Source: an uncultured Eubacteriales bacterium (GTDB lineage Bacteria > Bacillota > Clostridia > Christensenellales > UMGS416). Taken from it: DNA of 64,000 nucleotides. The position numbers were made by a program, and so were the translations under genes. The stretch is from NCBI GenBank assembly GCA_900542005.1, contig UQLW01000003.1:1-64000 (forward strand). Reading direction: 5' to 3'. Positions 32,358 to 41,900 of the stretch are shown here, in pieces. Below the pieces are notes generated by a model. That model did no database searches and had not been told where the DNA came from. It worked only from the letters and a program-made list of their open reading frames with translations. Each line of letters begins with the position of its first letter. Within the stretch, counting starts at the first letter, position 1.

Positions 32358-33603
32358 GAAGGATGTCATTATCGTAGGCGGGGGCCCGGCGGGCCTGGCG
32401 GCTGCCCTGGCCTGCCATGAAGCCGGCGTAACCGATATCCTGATCCTGGAGCGCGACCGCGATCTGGGCGGCATTTTGCAGCAGTGCATTCACCATGGCT
32501 TCGGCCTGCACACCTTTAATGAGGAGCTGACAGGGCCGGAATATGCGCAGCGGTATATTGACCGGCTGGAGGCGGCGGGTATCGAGGTGAAGCTGGATAC
32601 CATGGTGCTATCCGTCAGCAGGGACAAGCGGGTCACCGCCATCAACACCACGGATGGATTGACCACCTACGAAGCCAAGGCGGTCATCCTGGCCATGGGC
32701 TGCCGGGAGCGCACACGGGGCGCCCTCAATATCCCCGGATACCGGCCGGCCGGCGTGTTTACCGCCGGATGCGCCCAGCGCCTTGTCAACATGGAAGGCT
32801 ATATGCCGGGGAAGAAGGTCGTGATCCTTGGCTCCGGTGATATTGGCCTTATCATGGCCCGGCGTATGACCTGGGAGGGGGCCGAGGTCAAAATGGTCTG
32901 CGAGATCATGCCCTATTCCAGCGGCCTGACGCGGAATATTGTCCAATGCCTGGAGGATAACCAAATCCCCCTGCGCTTTGAGCACACGGTAGCGCGCATT
33001 CACGGCAAGGACCGGGTGGAGGGCGTTACCATCGCCCGGGTCGATCAGAACCGCCAGCCCATTGCCGATAGCTTTGAATATATCCCCTGTGATACGCTGC
33101 TTCTGTCGGTGGGCCTGATTCCGGAAAATGAGCTGACCGAGGAGGCGGGCGTCACGATGGATCCCCGCACCCGGGGCGCCGTGGTGGACCAGTACAGGCA
33201 GACCTCAATTCCCGGCGTCTTTGCCTGCGGGAACGTATTGCAGGTGCACGACCTGGTGGACAATGTTTCCCAGGAGGCGGCGGCCGCCGGAGCCGCAGCC
33301 GCAGCCTATGTGCAGGGTACGGGCGGATTTGACGAAGCGGCGATCGAGGTCCTGCCGGAGCAGGGCGCTTCCTATACGGTGCCGCAGAAGATCCGCCGCG
33401 GCGGCCAGGGGGCTGTCGACCTGTATTTCCGGGTGCGCGATTTCTATAAACCGGCCAAGGTGGAAGTGGTCAGCGGCGATACGGTATTGCTTTCCAAGAA
33501 AAAGCAGATCATGACGCCGGGTGAAATGGAGAAGATCACGCTTTCCGCCGATAAGCTGGCGCTGGCGGACGGGCAGATCCACCTGCGGGTGACGGGAGGC
33601 TGA
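32350..33603 (+). CDS. NAD(P)/FAD-dependent oxidoreductase, second subunit
   Basis: A 417-residue two-dinucleotide-binding flavoprotein. The first site is IVGGGPAGLAAALACHEAG near residue 6, the second VVILGSGDIGLIMARRM near 157. It lacks a CxxC redox pair like that of thioredoxin reductase. GTG start overlapping the previous stop by eight bases, so production is coupled. It probably passes electrons between the GlpA-like subunit and NAD(P) or another carrier; acceptor unknown. Confidence 0.8.
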   Translation: MNKKDVIIVGGGPAGLAAALACHEAGVTDILILERDRDLGGILQQCIHHGFGLHTFNEELTGPEYAQRYIDRLEAAGIEVKLDTMVLSVSRDKRVTAINTTDGLTTYEAKAVILAMGCRERTRGALNIPGYRPAGVFTAGCAQRLVNMEGYMPGKKVVILGSGDIGLIMARRMTWEGAEVKMVCEIMPYSSGLTRNIVQCLEDNQIPLRFEHTVARIHGKDRVEGVTIARVDQNRQPIADSFEYIPCDTLLLSVGLIPENELTEEAGVTMDPRTRGAVVDQYRQTSIPGVFACGNVLQVHDLVDNVSQEAAAAGAAAAAYVQGTGGFDEAAIEVLPEQGASYTVPQKIRRGGQGAVDLYFRVRDFYKPAKVEVVSGDTVLLSKKKQIMTPGEMEKITLSADKLALADGQIHLRVTGG

Positions 33604-33604
33604 C

Positions 33605-33970
33605 ATGAGCGAGAAACATATGGTTTGTACGGTATGCCCCATGGGCTGCCGGCTGACGGTAACCTGTGATGAATCCGGCGAGCTGACGGTGCAGGGCAAC
33701 ACCTGCAAGCGGGGCGAGCGGTATGGCAGAGACGAATTTACCGACCCCAAGCGCACGGTGACGACCTCCGTTTATGTGGACGGCGGCCAAATGCCGGTGG
33801 TATCGGTGCGCACCAAAACCCCGGTTTCCAAGACGTCCATCCCGCAGGTGCTGGAGGCGTTAAAGGGCTTCCGCGCGCAGGCGCCGGTGGCTGTGGGGCA
33901 GGTGCTGATTGCCAATGTGGCGGGAACCGGGGCGGACCTGGTCGCCACGCGCCGTATCCGTAAGGTTTAA
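33605..33970 (+). CDS. DUF1667-type cysteine-rich protein
   Basis: A 121-residue protein opening with MVCTVCPMGCRLTV and later NTCKRGERYG, four cysteines in a pattern suited to an iron-sulphur or zinc site. Small proteins of this type regularly close the operon of a GlpA-like dehydrogenase and a FAD oxidoreductase in Clostridia, and are presumed to be the third subunit. The start is one base after the previous stop, with GGGAGG upstream. Biochemical role unproven. Confidence 0.8.
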   Translation: MSEKHMVCTVCPMGCRLTVTCDESGELTVQGNTCKRGERYGRDEFTDPKRTVTTSVYVDGGQMPVVSVRTKTPVSKTSIPQVLEALKGFRAQAPVAVGQVLIANVAGTGADLVATRRIRKV

Positions 33971-33987
33971 TTCCATCCAATCCATTG

Positions 33988-34016
33988 AAGGCCGGGCAGA
34001 TGAACCCGGCCTTTTG
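33988..34016 (+). terminator. Intrinsic terminator after the oxidoreductase operon
   Basis: AAGGCCGGG and CCCGGCC flank eight bases and run into TTTT. Confidence 0.8.
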
Positions 34017-34179
34017 TGTGGGAAGAACGGCGCGGGATGGCGAACCTCAGGCCGGCTTACACGGTTTTAATTATTATGCACATTATTCGCTCATCCTTGT
34101 GCAGATTGATAGTTTGTTAGTTGCCTTATTAGATAGGGTTGCAATCCTTCGAGGGAATATGGTAAGGTATTTTCAATGC

Positions 34180-34216
34180 ATACCGGAAGGCGGGCCTGAA
34201 GGTATCAAATTTTTTT
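34180..34216 (+). terminator. Hairpin with T-run in the leader of the MATE gene
   Basis: ATACC-AGG pairs with CCT-GGTAT around CGGG with a GGA/GAA internal loop, followed after CAAA by seven T. It ends just before the ribosome-binding site and could be an attenuator. The rest of the 33971-34232 gap shows only weak promoter-like boxes (TTGCAA at 34139). Confidence 0.35.
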
Positions 34217-34232
34217 GGATGGAGAACGATCG

Positions 34233-35642
34233 ATGAAATTCTCTCTGGCCAAATATTTTGGCGCACAGGACATGACGGTGGGCAACCCCTACCTGAATCT
34301 GATTCAGTTTGCGGTGCCGCTGCTGATCGGCAACATGGTGCAGCAAATGTACAACACAGTCGACTCCATTGTCGTGGGGCGGTATGTGGGTGATGGAGCG
34401 CTGGCAGCTGTTGGCGCGGCAGGGCCGATCGTGAACCTGCTGCTGGTGCTGTTTATGGGCATCTCAGCCGGGGCGGGCATTATGGTATCGCAATACTATG
34501 GCGCCAAGGACCGCAAGCTGCTGTCGCTGACGGTGGGAAATTCGGTGACGCTGACGCTGCTGTCCACCGTGTTCGTGATGGTGGTGGGTGTGCTCATTAC
34601 CAAGCCGCTTCTGGGGCTGCTGAATACCCCGGCGGACATCTTTGATATGACGGCGGATTATTTAATCATCTTTTTCGCCGGATTTCTGGGTTGTGCCTTT
34701 TATAATATGATTTCCGGCATTCTCCGCGGCCTGGGCGATTCGTTGATGCCCCTGATTTTCCTTGTCGTGGCGTGCCTTTTGAATATCGTGCTGGATATCC
34801 TCTTCGTGGCGCAATTCGGCTGGGGCGTCGCGGGCGTTGCCTGGGCGACGGTGATCGCGCAGATGGTTTCCGCAATCCTGTGCGTATGGCGTCTGATCCG
34901 TATGACCGATACGGTGGATATTGACCGCAAATCCCTGAAGCTCAGCCGCCATATCAGCGGCCAGGTCATGCGCCTGGGGCTGCCCTCGGGCCTTTCGCAG
35001 ATGGTGTTTTCCATGGCGGCCATCGTGGTGCAGTCGCTGACCAACAGCTTTGGCACGACGGTGATTGCGTGCTCTGTGGTGGTCATGCGGGTCGACGGCT
35101 TCGCCATGATGCCGAATTTTACCTTTGGTACGGCTATGACCACCTATGCCGGGCAGAACATTGGCGCCGGCCTCATCAAACGGGTGGAGCAGGGCACCAA
35201 GGACGGCATGAAAATCGGCATTGCGGTATCCTGCCTGCTGACCGCCTGCATCCTGCTCTTTGGGCGCGCGCTGATGCGGCTGTTCACCAATACGCCGGAG
35301 CTTGTGGACATGGGCATGCACATGATGAGCATTATTGCCGTGGGCTATATCGCGATGGCGGTTACGCAGATCCTGTCGGGCGTCATGCGCGGGGCGGGCG
35401 ACACCCTGACGCCCATGTGGATCTCCTTTATCACGACGGTGGTGATCCGTGTGCCGGTCGCCTATGGGATGGCATACCTGACCCGTTCGGCGGAGCTCCC
35501 CAACGGGTCGCCGGATTCCCTGTTCTGGTCGCTGCTGATCTCCTGGGTGCTGGGCGCCGTATTGACGCTGATTTTCTACCGCAAGGGGAGATGGCGCAAG
35601 ATGGGCATTACCGGGGCAGCCTCCGATGTAAACGCCGCATAG
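34233..35642 (+). CDS. MATE-family efflux transporter
   Basis: A 469-residue integral membrane protein with about twelve hydrophobic helices. The opening NLIQFAVPLLIGNMVQQMYNT and repeated features such as VDSIVVGRYVGDGALAAVG and AISAGAGIMVSQYYGAKD-like segments are typical of the MATE superfamily, which exports organic cations or drugs using Na+ or H+. ATG at 34233 after GGAG; an earlier in-frame ATG (34215) overlaps the leader hairpin. Substrate cannot be predicted. No regulator gene is adjacent. Confidence 0.88.
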   Translation: MKFSLAKYFGAQDMTVGNPYLNLIQFAVPLLIGNMVQQMYNTVDSIVVGRYVGDGALAAVGAAGPIVNLLLVLFMGISAGAGIMVSQYYGAKDRKLLSLTVGNSVTLTLLSTVFVMVVGVLITKPLLGLLNTPADIFDMTADYLIIFFAGFLGCAFYNMISGILRGLGDSLMPLIFLVVACLLNIVLDILFVAQFGWGVAGVAWATVIAQMVSAILCVWRLIRMTDTVDIDRKSLKLSRHISGQVMRLGLPSGLSQMVFSMAAIVVQSLTNSFGTTVIACSVVVMRVDGFAMMPNFTFGTAMTTYAGQNIGAGLIKRVEQGTKDGMKIGIAVSCLLTACILLFGRALMRLFTNTPELVDMGMHMMSIIAVGYIAMAVTQILSGVMRGAGDTLTPMWISFITTVVIRVPVAYGMAYLTRSAELPNGSPDSLFWSLLISWVLGAVLTLIFYRKGRWRKMGITGAASDVNAA

Positions 35643-35648
35643 CGGCCT

Positions 35649-35680
35649 AAAAAATCCGCCGGAATGCCGGCGGATTTTTC
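35649..35680 (+). terminator. Intrinsic terminator after the MATE gene
   Basis: AAAAATCCGCCGG, loop AATG, CCGGCGGATTTTT. Confidence 0.9.
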
Positions 35681-35696
35681 CTTTATGGGAGTAATA

Positions 35697-35726
35697 TGAA
35701 AAAGCCCCGAGGCTGCCTCGGGGCTT
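35697..35726 (-). terminator. Intrinsic terminator after the peptidoglycan-binding gene
   Basis: Read on the minus strand, AAGCCCCGAGG and CCTCGGGGCTT form a hairpin followed by T residues. It faces the MATE terminator. Confidence 0.85.
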
Positions 35727-35732
35727 ATGCCG

Positions 35733-36659
35733 CTATTTCCCGGCGGCCTTGCGTACCATCCGCTGATGGTCGGAATCCGGCAGGTCGCGCACATGGGTCT
35801 TGGAATTTAAAAAGTGAATGCATACCTGGCCGTCCATGTTGTTGCCGGAGACGGTTTCATAGCCGTGGGGCATCCCGTTGATGGAACCGGCAACCCAGAT
35901 CCCGTTGATCTTGACGACGACCGCCCGGCGCTCCCAGCTCCAGGAGCCTCCATAGGCCTTTTTCAGTTTGGCCGTATCGTCCTTGGTGGCGGGCTCCACA
36001 TCGGCGTGGTTATGGCCGCCCACCATAATCATATTGAGCTTGATCCCCGTAGCCACGTCGATGACCTGCACCTTATCGCCGCGGGTGAAGCGGGAGCGGA
36101 CCCACTTGAACCAATCCTTCATTTCACCGATGGGCACGCCTCTGGAGTTGGTCTTGGAGGTATCGCTGGTCTTGTTGCTGGAGGGCTTCTTTGTGGCGGA
36201 AGGTTTCGGCGTCGGCGTGGGCTTGGGCGTCGGCTTAACAACCTCCACAATGGGGGCGCGCTTGGCGTTGTTGTTAAAAAGGACATTGTAGGTATCGGGC
36301 CCTGCGACGCCGTCGGCCGTCAAGCCGTTGTTCTTTTGAAAGGCGGCTACCGCCTCCTCGGTTTTGGCCCCATAGTAGTTGGTAATCTTATAATTAAAAT
36401 AGCCGAGATCCCGCAGGCGGCTTTGCAGCATGATCACCTCGTCGCAGGAGGAGCCGCTTTTCAGGACGATCGCGTTATCGCGGTCAAAGGTTTCGTTCGG
36501 GGCCGGCGTGGGCGTGGGCGCCGGCGTCGCCGCCGCAGTTGTTGGCTGCGTAGTTGTGGGATCGGTTTCCGCCGTGGTGGCGGCGGGCTCCGCCAGCGCG
36601 GTCGAAGCATACAGCATGGCGGCTATCAGGCTCAGCGCCAGGAGCCGTTGTTTAAGCAT
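35733..36659 (-). CDS. Secreted peptidoglycan-binding protein with an uncharacterised C-terminal domain
   Basis: 308 residues. Signal peptide 1-23 (LLALSLIAAMLYASTALA). A Thr/Pro/Ala linker (24-55) leads to a peptidoglycan-binding repeat (SSCDEVIMLQSRLRDLGYF to GVAGPDTYNVLF, about 68-130). A second Pro/Lys/Thr/Ser linker leads to a C-terminal domain of about 135 residues with GGHNHADVEP, YGGSWSWERRAVVV and QVCIHFLNSKTH. Its single Cys next to His residues suggests a catalytic or metal site, but I cannot name the family. AAGGGGG precedes the ATG. Confidence 0.8.
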   Translation of the reverse strand: MLKQRLLALSLIAAMLYASTALAEPAATTAETDPTTTQPTTAAATPAPTPTPAPNETFDRDNAIVLKSGSSCDEVIMLQSRLRDLGYFNYKITNYYGAKTEEAVAAFQKNNGLTADGVAGPDTYNVLFNNNAKRAPIVEVVKPTPKPTPTPKPSATKKPSSNKTSDTSKTNSRGVPIGEMKDWFKWVRSRFTRGDKVQVIDVATGIKLNMIMVGGHNHADVEPATKDDTAKLKKAYGGSWSWERRAVVVKINGIWVAGSINGMPHGYETVSGNNMDGQVCIHFLNSKTHVRDLPDSDHQRMVRKAAGK

Positions 36660-36701
36660 GATGATTCCCCCTTGGGCGAAATGTTACAACTCTATGACGA
36701 T

Positions 36702-36730
36702 AGTATAGCATAAATGAAATAAAATGAAAA
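36702..36730 (-). promoter_or_regulatory. Promoter of the peptidoglycan-binding protein gene
   Basis: On the minus strand TTTTCA and TATACT are 17 bases apart, about 45 bases before the ATG. Confidence 0.6.
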
Positions 36731-36844
36731 GTGGTAAGTCGCTCCAGGGCGGGACAAGCTGCGCCGGTAAGAAAAAGGGAATCCCCATATCCGGGAAGTT
36801 AAGCCGCTTTTTTGCACGAATGCCACCGGATGCGGGGGAATGAC

Positions 36845-36873
36845 TTGCAAAAGACGGGATCTTTGGCTATAAT
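36845..36873 (+). promoter_or_regulatory. Promoter of plsX-acpP
   Basis: TTGCAA and TATAAT with 17 bases between, 30 bases before plsX. Confidence 0.85.
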
Positions 36874-36902
36874 TTATTCGATCAAGGGAAGAGGTGGAGA
36901 AG

Positions 36903-37889
36903 ATGCGAATTGCCGTAGACGCCATGGGCGGGGATAACGCGCCCGGAGCGATTATCGAGGGCGCCCTGCTTGCGCTGGAGCGTCATCCGCAGATGGAGAT
37001 CACGCTGCTGGGCCGGCGTGAAGCGATGGTATCGGCGCTCGCCGGCCGGGAGAATCCGCGGGTGACGCTGGAGGATTGCCCCTCGGTCATTGAGACTGGC
37101 GAGGATCCGCTGCGGGCCATCCGGGCGAAAAAGGATTCCTCCATGGTCCGGGGGCAGATGCTGCTGAAGCAGCGGCAGGTGGACGCCTTTATTACCGCAG
37201 GCAGCACCGGCGCGGCCATGAGCGGAGCGCTGTTCAATGTGGGGCGTATTAAGGGGATCCACCGGCCCGCGCTGGCGCCTCTGCTGCCCACGCTGAAGGG
37301 GCACGCCATTTTAATCGACTGCGGGGCCAATGCCGACTGCAAGGCCGATTACCTGGTTCAGTTCGCGGCCATGGGCGCGGCCTATATGGAGTCGGTGGAG
37401 AATGTAAAGAAGCCGCGGGTGGCGCTGATCAATATCGGCGCGGAGGAGGAAAAGGGCAACGAGCTTTACCGCACGGTGCACCAGAAGCTCAAGGCTTCCC
37501 CCCTGAATTTCGTGGGCAATATCGAGCCCCGCGATATTCTCAGCGGAGAGGCCGACGTGCTGGTCTGCGATGGATTTTCTGGCAATATGGTGCTTAAGTC
37601 CATGGAAGGTACGGTGGGCTACCTGATGACGCAGATTCAATCGGCGCTGATGGGCAGCCTGAAGACCAAGCTGGGCGCGCTGATGATTAAGGACGCGATG
37701 CGCAAGGTAAAGCACAGCATGGATTATACCGAATATGGCGGCGCGCCCCTTTTGGGCGTGGACGGCGTGGTGATTAAGGCCCACGGGAATTCCACGGCGC
37801 GCAGCTTTGCCAACGCGATGGACCAGGTGGTGCATTGCGTAACGATGGATGTCCCCGGCCGGATCCAAAAGGTCCTGGCCGAAGAATAA
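36903..37889 (+). CDS. plsX: Phosphate acyltransferase PlsX
   Basis: Makes acyl-phosphate from acyl-ACP for phospholipid synthesis. 328 residues from the ATG at 36903 (GAGG eight bases upstream; a GTG nine bases earlier overlaps that site). RIAVDAMGGDNAP at the start, then FITAGSTGAAMSGALF, and NIEPRDILSGEADVLVCDGFSGNMVLK-type segments are typical. No fapR precedes it and no fabD/fabG follow, so the lipid cluster here is reduced to plsX-acpP. Confidence 0.95.
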   Translation: MRIAVDAMGGDNAPGAIIEGALLALERHPQMEITLLGRREAMVSALAGRENPRVTLEDCPSVIETGEDPLRAIRAKKDSSMVRGQMLLKQRQVDAFITAGSTGAAMSGALFNVGRIKGIHRPALAPLLPTLKGHAILIDCGANADCKADYLVQFAAMGAAYMESVENVKKPRVALINIGAEEEKGNELYRTVHQKLKASPLNFVGNIEPRDILSGEADVLVCDGFSGNMVLKSMEGTVGYLMTQIQSALMGSLKTKLGALMIKDAMRKVKHSMDYTEYGGAPLLGVDGVVIKAHGNSTARSFANAMDQVVHCVTMDVPGRIQKVLAEE

Positions 37890-37917
37890 CGCATATTGAT
37901 TTAGAGGAGCGATACAT

Positions 37918-38148
37918 ATGATCTTTGAAACGGTACGCGACGCGATTGCCCAGCAGCTGGAAATGGATCCTGCGACGATCACCATGGACTCCAAGCTTAC
38001 AGAGGACCTTAAAACTGACTCGGTGGATGTCATTGAGATTGTCATGAACCTGGAGAGCGAATTTGGCCTGGAGTTCGCCTTTGACGACCTGGGCGAGCTG
38101 ACCACGGTGGGCGACGTGGTGCGCTATATTGAGGCGCACAAAGCATAA
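37918..38148 (+). CDS. acpP: Acyl carrier protein
   Basis: A 76-residue acidic helical carrier. The phosphopantetheine serine is Ser35 in LKTDSVDVIEIV, a small change from the common DSLD. Length and fold pattern are normal. It follows plsX after 28 bases and ends before a terminator, so acyl transfer and carrier are made together. Confidence 0.95.
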   Translation: MIFETVRDAIAQQLEMDPATITMDSKLTEDLKTDSVDVIEIVMNLESEFGLEFAFDDLGELTTVGDVVRYIEAHKA

Positions 38149-38170
38149 GGCAGAAACGGCCTGTCCGGAT

Positions 38171-38197
38171 AAAAGCGGCTCGAAGGAGCCGCTTTTT
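38171..38197 (+). terminator. Intrinsic terminator after acpP
   Basis: AAAAGCGGCTC, loop GAAG, GAGCCGCTTTTT. Transcription of rnc-smc-ftsY must read through it or use an unrecognised promoter. Confidence 0.85.
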
Positions 38198-38274
38198 CGT
38201 GAAGGGCGCGGTTGTGCCGGCGTCCGGCAGCCGCTGCGGCGGGGATGCCTGAAAGGAAAGGAAGGAACGTAACC

Positions 38275-38979
38275 ATGCTGAAGATCCACGGAGACATAGC
38301 CCGGCTGGAAGCGGCTTTGGGGCATACCTTTAGCCGGGGCGAGCTGCTCAGGCAGGCGCTGACCCATTCCTCCGCCACGGCGGAGGCCCCGGAGCTACCC
38401 TGTAACGAGCGGCTGGAGTTCCTGGGCGATACGGTGCTGCAGATGGTTGTGACCGACTATATCTTCCGGCATTATCCTGAGATTCCCGAAGGGCAGCTGA
38501 CCCGTATGCGGGCTGCGGCGGTCAGCGAGCCTTCGCTGGCCAGGCTGGCGGAAAGCCTGCAGCTGGGCAACTATCTTATCATGGGCAAGGGCGCCGGAAG
38601 CGGCCGGGGGCGGCATCTGCCCTCGATCCTTTCAGACGCTATGGAGGCGGTGGTGGCGGCGCTCTACCTGGAGGCGGGCTTCGGCCCCTGCCAGAAGCTG
38701 CTGCTCCCGGCGCTGATCCCCGTGCTGGAGGCCAACCGGGAGAGCGGGGGCCGCGATGAAAAGACGCTGCTGCAGGAGCGGCTGCAAAAGGACGGCCCGG
38801 TGGAGATCCGCTATGAGCTGGTTGGCCAGGAAGGGCCGCCCCACGACAGCACCTTTGTCATGGCGGTGATATGCCAGGGACAGGAGCTGGCCCGGGGCCA
38901 GGGCAAGAGCAAAAAGGCCGCCCAAAAGGCGGCGGCAGCCAGGGCGCTGGAGCAAATGGACAAGGAGGAGCCCCTTTGA
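38275..38979 (+). CDS. rnc: Ribonuclease III
   Basis: Cleaves double-stranded RNA in rRNA and mRNA processing. 234 residues from the ATG at 38275 (GGAAAGGAAGG upstream; the open frame reaches 38212 without a good site). The catalytic signature NERLEFLGDTVLQ lies near 43-55, with the second acidic site SDAMEAVVAALYLEAG near 119-134. The dsRNA-binding domain is at the C-terminus (QGKSKKAAQKAAAARAL). Its stop overlaps the smc start. Confidence 0.94.
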   Translation: MLKIHGDIARLEAALGHTFSRGELLRQALTHSSATAEAPELPCNERLEFLGDTVLQMVVTDYIFRHYPEIPEGQLTRMRAAAVSEPSLARLAESLQLGNYLIMGKGAGSGRGRHLPSILSDAMEAVVAALYLEAGFGPCQKLLLPALIPVLEANRESGGRDEKTLLQERLQKDGPVEIRYELVGQEGPPHDSTFVMAVICQGQELARGQGKSKKAAQKAAAARALEQMDKEEPL

Positions 38980-41900
38980 AGCTAAAACGACTGGAGCTGT
39001 TCGGCTTTAAGTCCTTTGCGGACCGCACGGTGATTGAATTTGACCAAGGGATTACCGGCGTGGTAGGCCCCAACGGCAGCGGGAAAAGCAACATTTCCGA
39101 TGCGGTGCGCTGGGTGCTGGGCGAGCAGAGCGCCAAGTCCCTGCGGGGCGGGCGGATGGAGGACATTATTTTCGGCGGCTCTGAAAAGCGCAAGCCTTTG
39201 GCCTACTGTGAGGTATCGCTGATCTTCGATAACGAGGACAGGACGCTGGCCATCGAATACGCAGAGGTGGCTGTGACCCGCCGGGTATACCGCTCCGGGG
39301 ACAGCGAATACTTCATCAACCGCGCCGCCTGCAGGCTGCGGGATGTGGTAGATCTTTTCCGCGACTCAGGTATCGGAAGGGAGGGCTACTCCATCATCGG
39401 CCAGGGGCGGGTGGACGAGGTGCTGTCCAACAAGCCGGAGGACCGCCGCAACATCTTCCATGAGGCGGCGGGCATCATGAAGTTCCGCGCCCGGAAGGAG
39501 GAGGCGGAGCGCAATCTGGCCCATACCCAGGCTAATCTTACCCGCATTACCGATATCATGCAGGTGATGGAAAGCCAGATCGGCCCCTTAAAGCAGCAGA
39601 GCGAGAATGCGAGGACCTACCTTAAGCTGTCCGAGCGGCTCAAGCAGCTGGAGGTGAACCGGTTTATCGGGGAATATGAGCGGCTGAAGGGGCAGGATGA
39701 GGAAACCGGCCGGCGGTTGGCCCAGATGGAGGGCGTACTGGCCCAGCAGCAGGCGGAGCTGGAGCAGCGCCAGCAGGAGCTGGACGCAGGCAACAGCCAG
39801 CTTGGCCAGCTGGAGACTGCCTGGACCCAGAGCCAGCAGCAGCAGGCAATGCTGCAAGGCGAACTCAGCGAGCTGGAGGCCAACCGCCAGGTAAGCGAAG
39901 AACGCCGCGGTTTCCTGGCCCAGGAACGGGAGCGGCTGGAGCAGGCGCGGCGGGCGTCCCTGGATAAGGCCGCAGCTCTTCGGGAGGAAGCCGCCCAGCG
40001 GCAGAATGCGCTGGACGACAGCGGGGAAGCCCGCAGCCTGATGAAGCAGAAGATTGCCCGGGAGGAGCAGGCCCTGGCAGAGCTCGACGGGCGGATCGCC
40101 TCAGGCGAGGCGGATCTGGAGGCGCAGAAGCAGCAGGCGATGGAAGCGCTTGGCCGCCTGGGCGATGTAAAAAGCGCGCTCTCAAGGATGGAGGGCCAGC
40201 GCCATGCCATGGCCGAACGGCAGCAGCAGGTGGCCGATCAGCTGAAAAGGGGCGAAGCCTCCGAACAGAGCTGGCAGCAGCTGACCGATGAGACCCGCCA
40301 GGGCGTAGCGGCGCTCACAGAGCAGATCGAGGCGGCCGGCCGGCAGCTTGCGGAGGCGGAAGCGCGGCGGGCTGAGACAGCCCAGAAGCTGCAGCGCCTG
40401 GCTCAATCCGCGGCGCAGCTGCGGGAGGAGCAGCGGGAAGCGCGCACACGGCTGAACATGCTGGAAAATATGAAGCGGGACTATGAAGGCTTTAACAATA
40501 CGGTCAAGTCCCTCTTAAAGGACGCCCGGCGGGATGAAAGGCTGGGCGGCTGCGTGGAGGCCGTGGTGGCTGAGATCGTGAAGGTCCCCCAGAGCTACCT
40601 GCTGGCGGTCGAAACCGCGCTGGGCGCGGCGAGCCAGCATGTCATCACCAGGGACGAGCAGGCGGCCAAGCAGCTGATCGGCCACCTGCGGGCCAGGCAG
40701 TATGGCCGGGCCACCTTTCTGCCGCTGACGGCGATCCAGGGCCGTTCCCTGTCGGCTGCCGAGCGCAGCCGCCTTCCCCAGGAGGGCCTTTGCGGCGTAG
40801 CCAGCGAGCTGGTGGAATGCGAAGCCAAATACCGGAACGTGGTGGACAACCTGCTGGGCCGCACCCTGATCGCCCGCGACCTGGACGCGGCGATCGCCCT
40901 TTCCAAGGCCTGCAGGAGCAGCCTGCGGGTCGTGACCCTTCAGGGCGACGTCATGAACCCCGGCGGGTCCATGACCGGCGGCTCTATCCGGGCCCGGGTC
41001 ACAAGCGTATTGGGACGCGACCAGGAGATCGAGCAGACCCAGGCGCGCCTTCAGCAGACGGCGGACCGCTTGGAACAGCTGGAAGAGTCCCAACAGCGGG
41101 GGAAATCGCTGGCGGCGGGGATGGATGAGACGCTGGCGCAGCTCCGCCAGCAGGCCCATACCCTGGAGATCGACCTGGCCAGGGAAAAGGAGCGGCTGGA
41201 CAAGGCCCAGGCCAACACCGACCGGCATATCCGGGAGCGCCAGGAGCTGGAGGCGGAGCAAAGCCGGCTGGCGGCTTCCCTGGAGGATCTGGCTTGCCGC
41301 ATGGCGGCTGTGGAGAATGACGGCGAGGCCATCGAGGCGGGCAGCCAGGATTATCAGCAGGCCATGGCCCAGCGGCAGCGGGAGATCAACCTGCTGCGGG
41401 AGCAGCGGGACGAGGCTGTGGACCATCTGGGTATGCTGCGGGCGTCGGCCATGGCCGACGAGCGGGACCGCGCCGCCGTGCTGGCCCAGATCGAAAGGGA
41501 CCGGCAGGAGGCTGAAGCCCACGAAGCGGCGGCAACCGAGGCCCAGCGGCAGGCAGAGGAGAACGAGCGGCGGCGGGAGCAGCTGAAGGCAGAGGACGAG
41601 CGCAGAGCGCGTCAGGCGCAGCAATGCCAGGCGCAGCTGGACGAGGCCATGCGGCAGACGGAGCAGCTGCAGCAGCAGCGCGAGGGACACCGGCAGCGGC
41701 TGAGCGGCCTCAGCGCCCAGCTCAGGTCGCTGGAGCAGGAAAACCTCAAGGCCAGCCAGCGCCAATATGAGATCAAGGCCCAGGGGGAGCGGATCCAGCG
41801 GGAGCTGGAGAGCCTGCAAAACCGCATCTGGGAGCTGTATGAGCTGACATATGTGAACGCGCTGCCCCTGCGGGACGATACGCTGATGGGCGAAGAGGCG

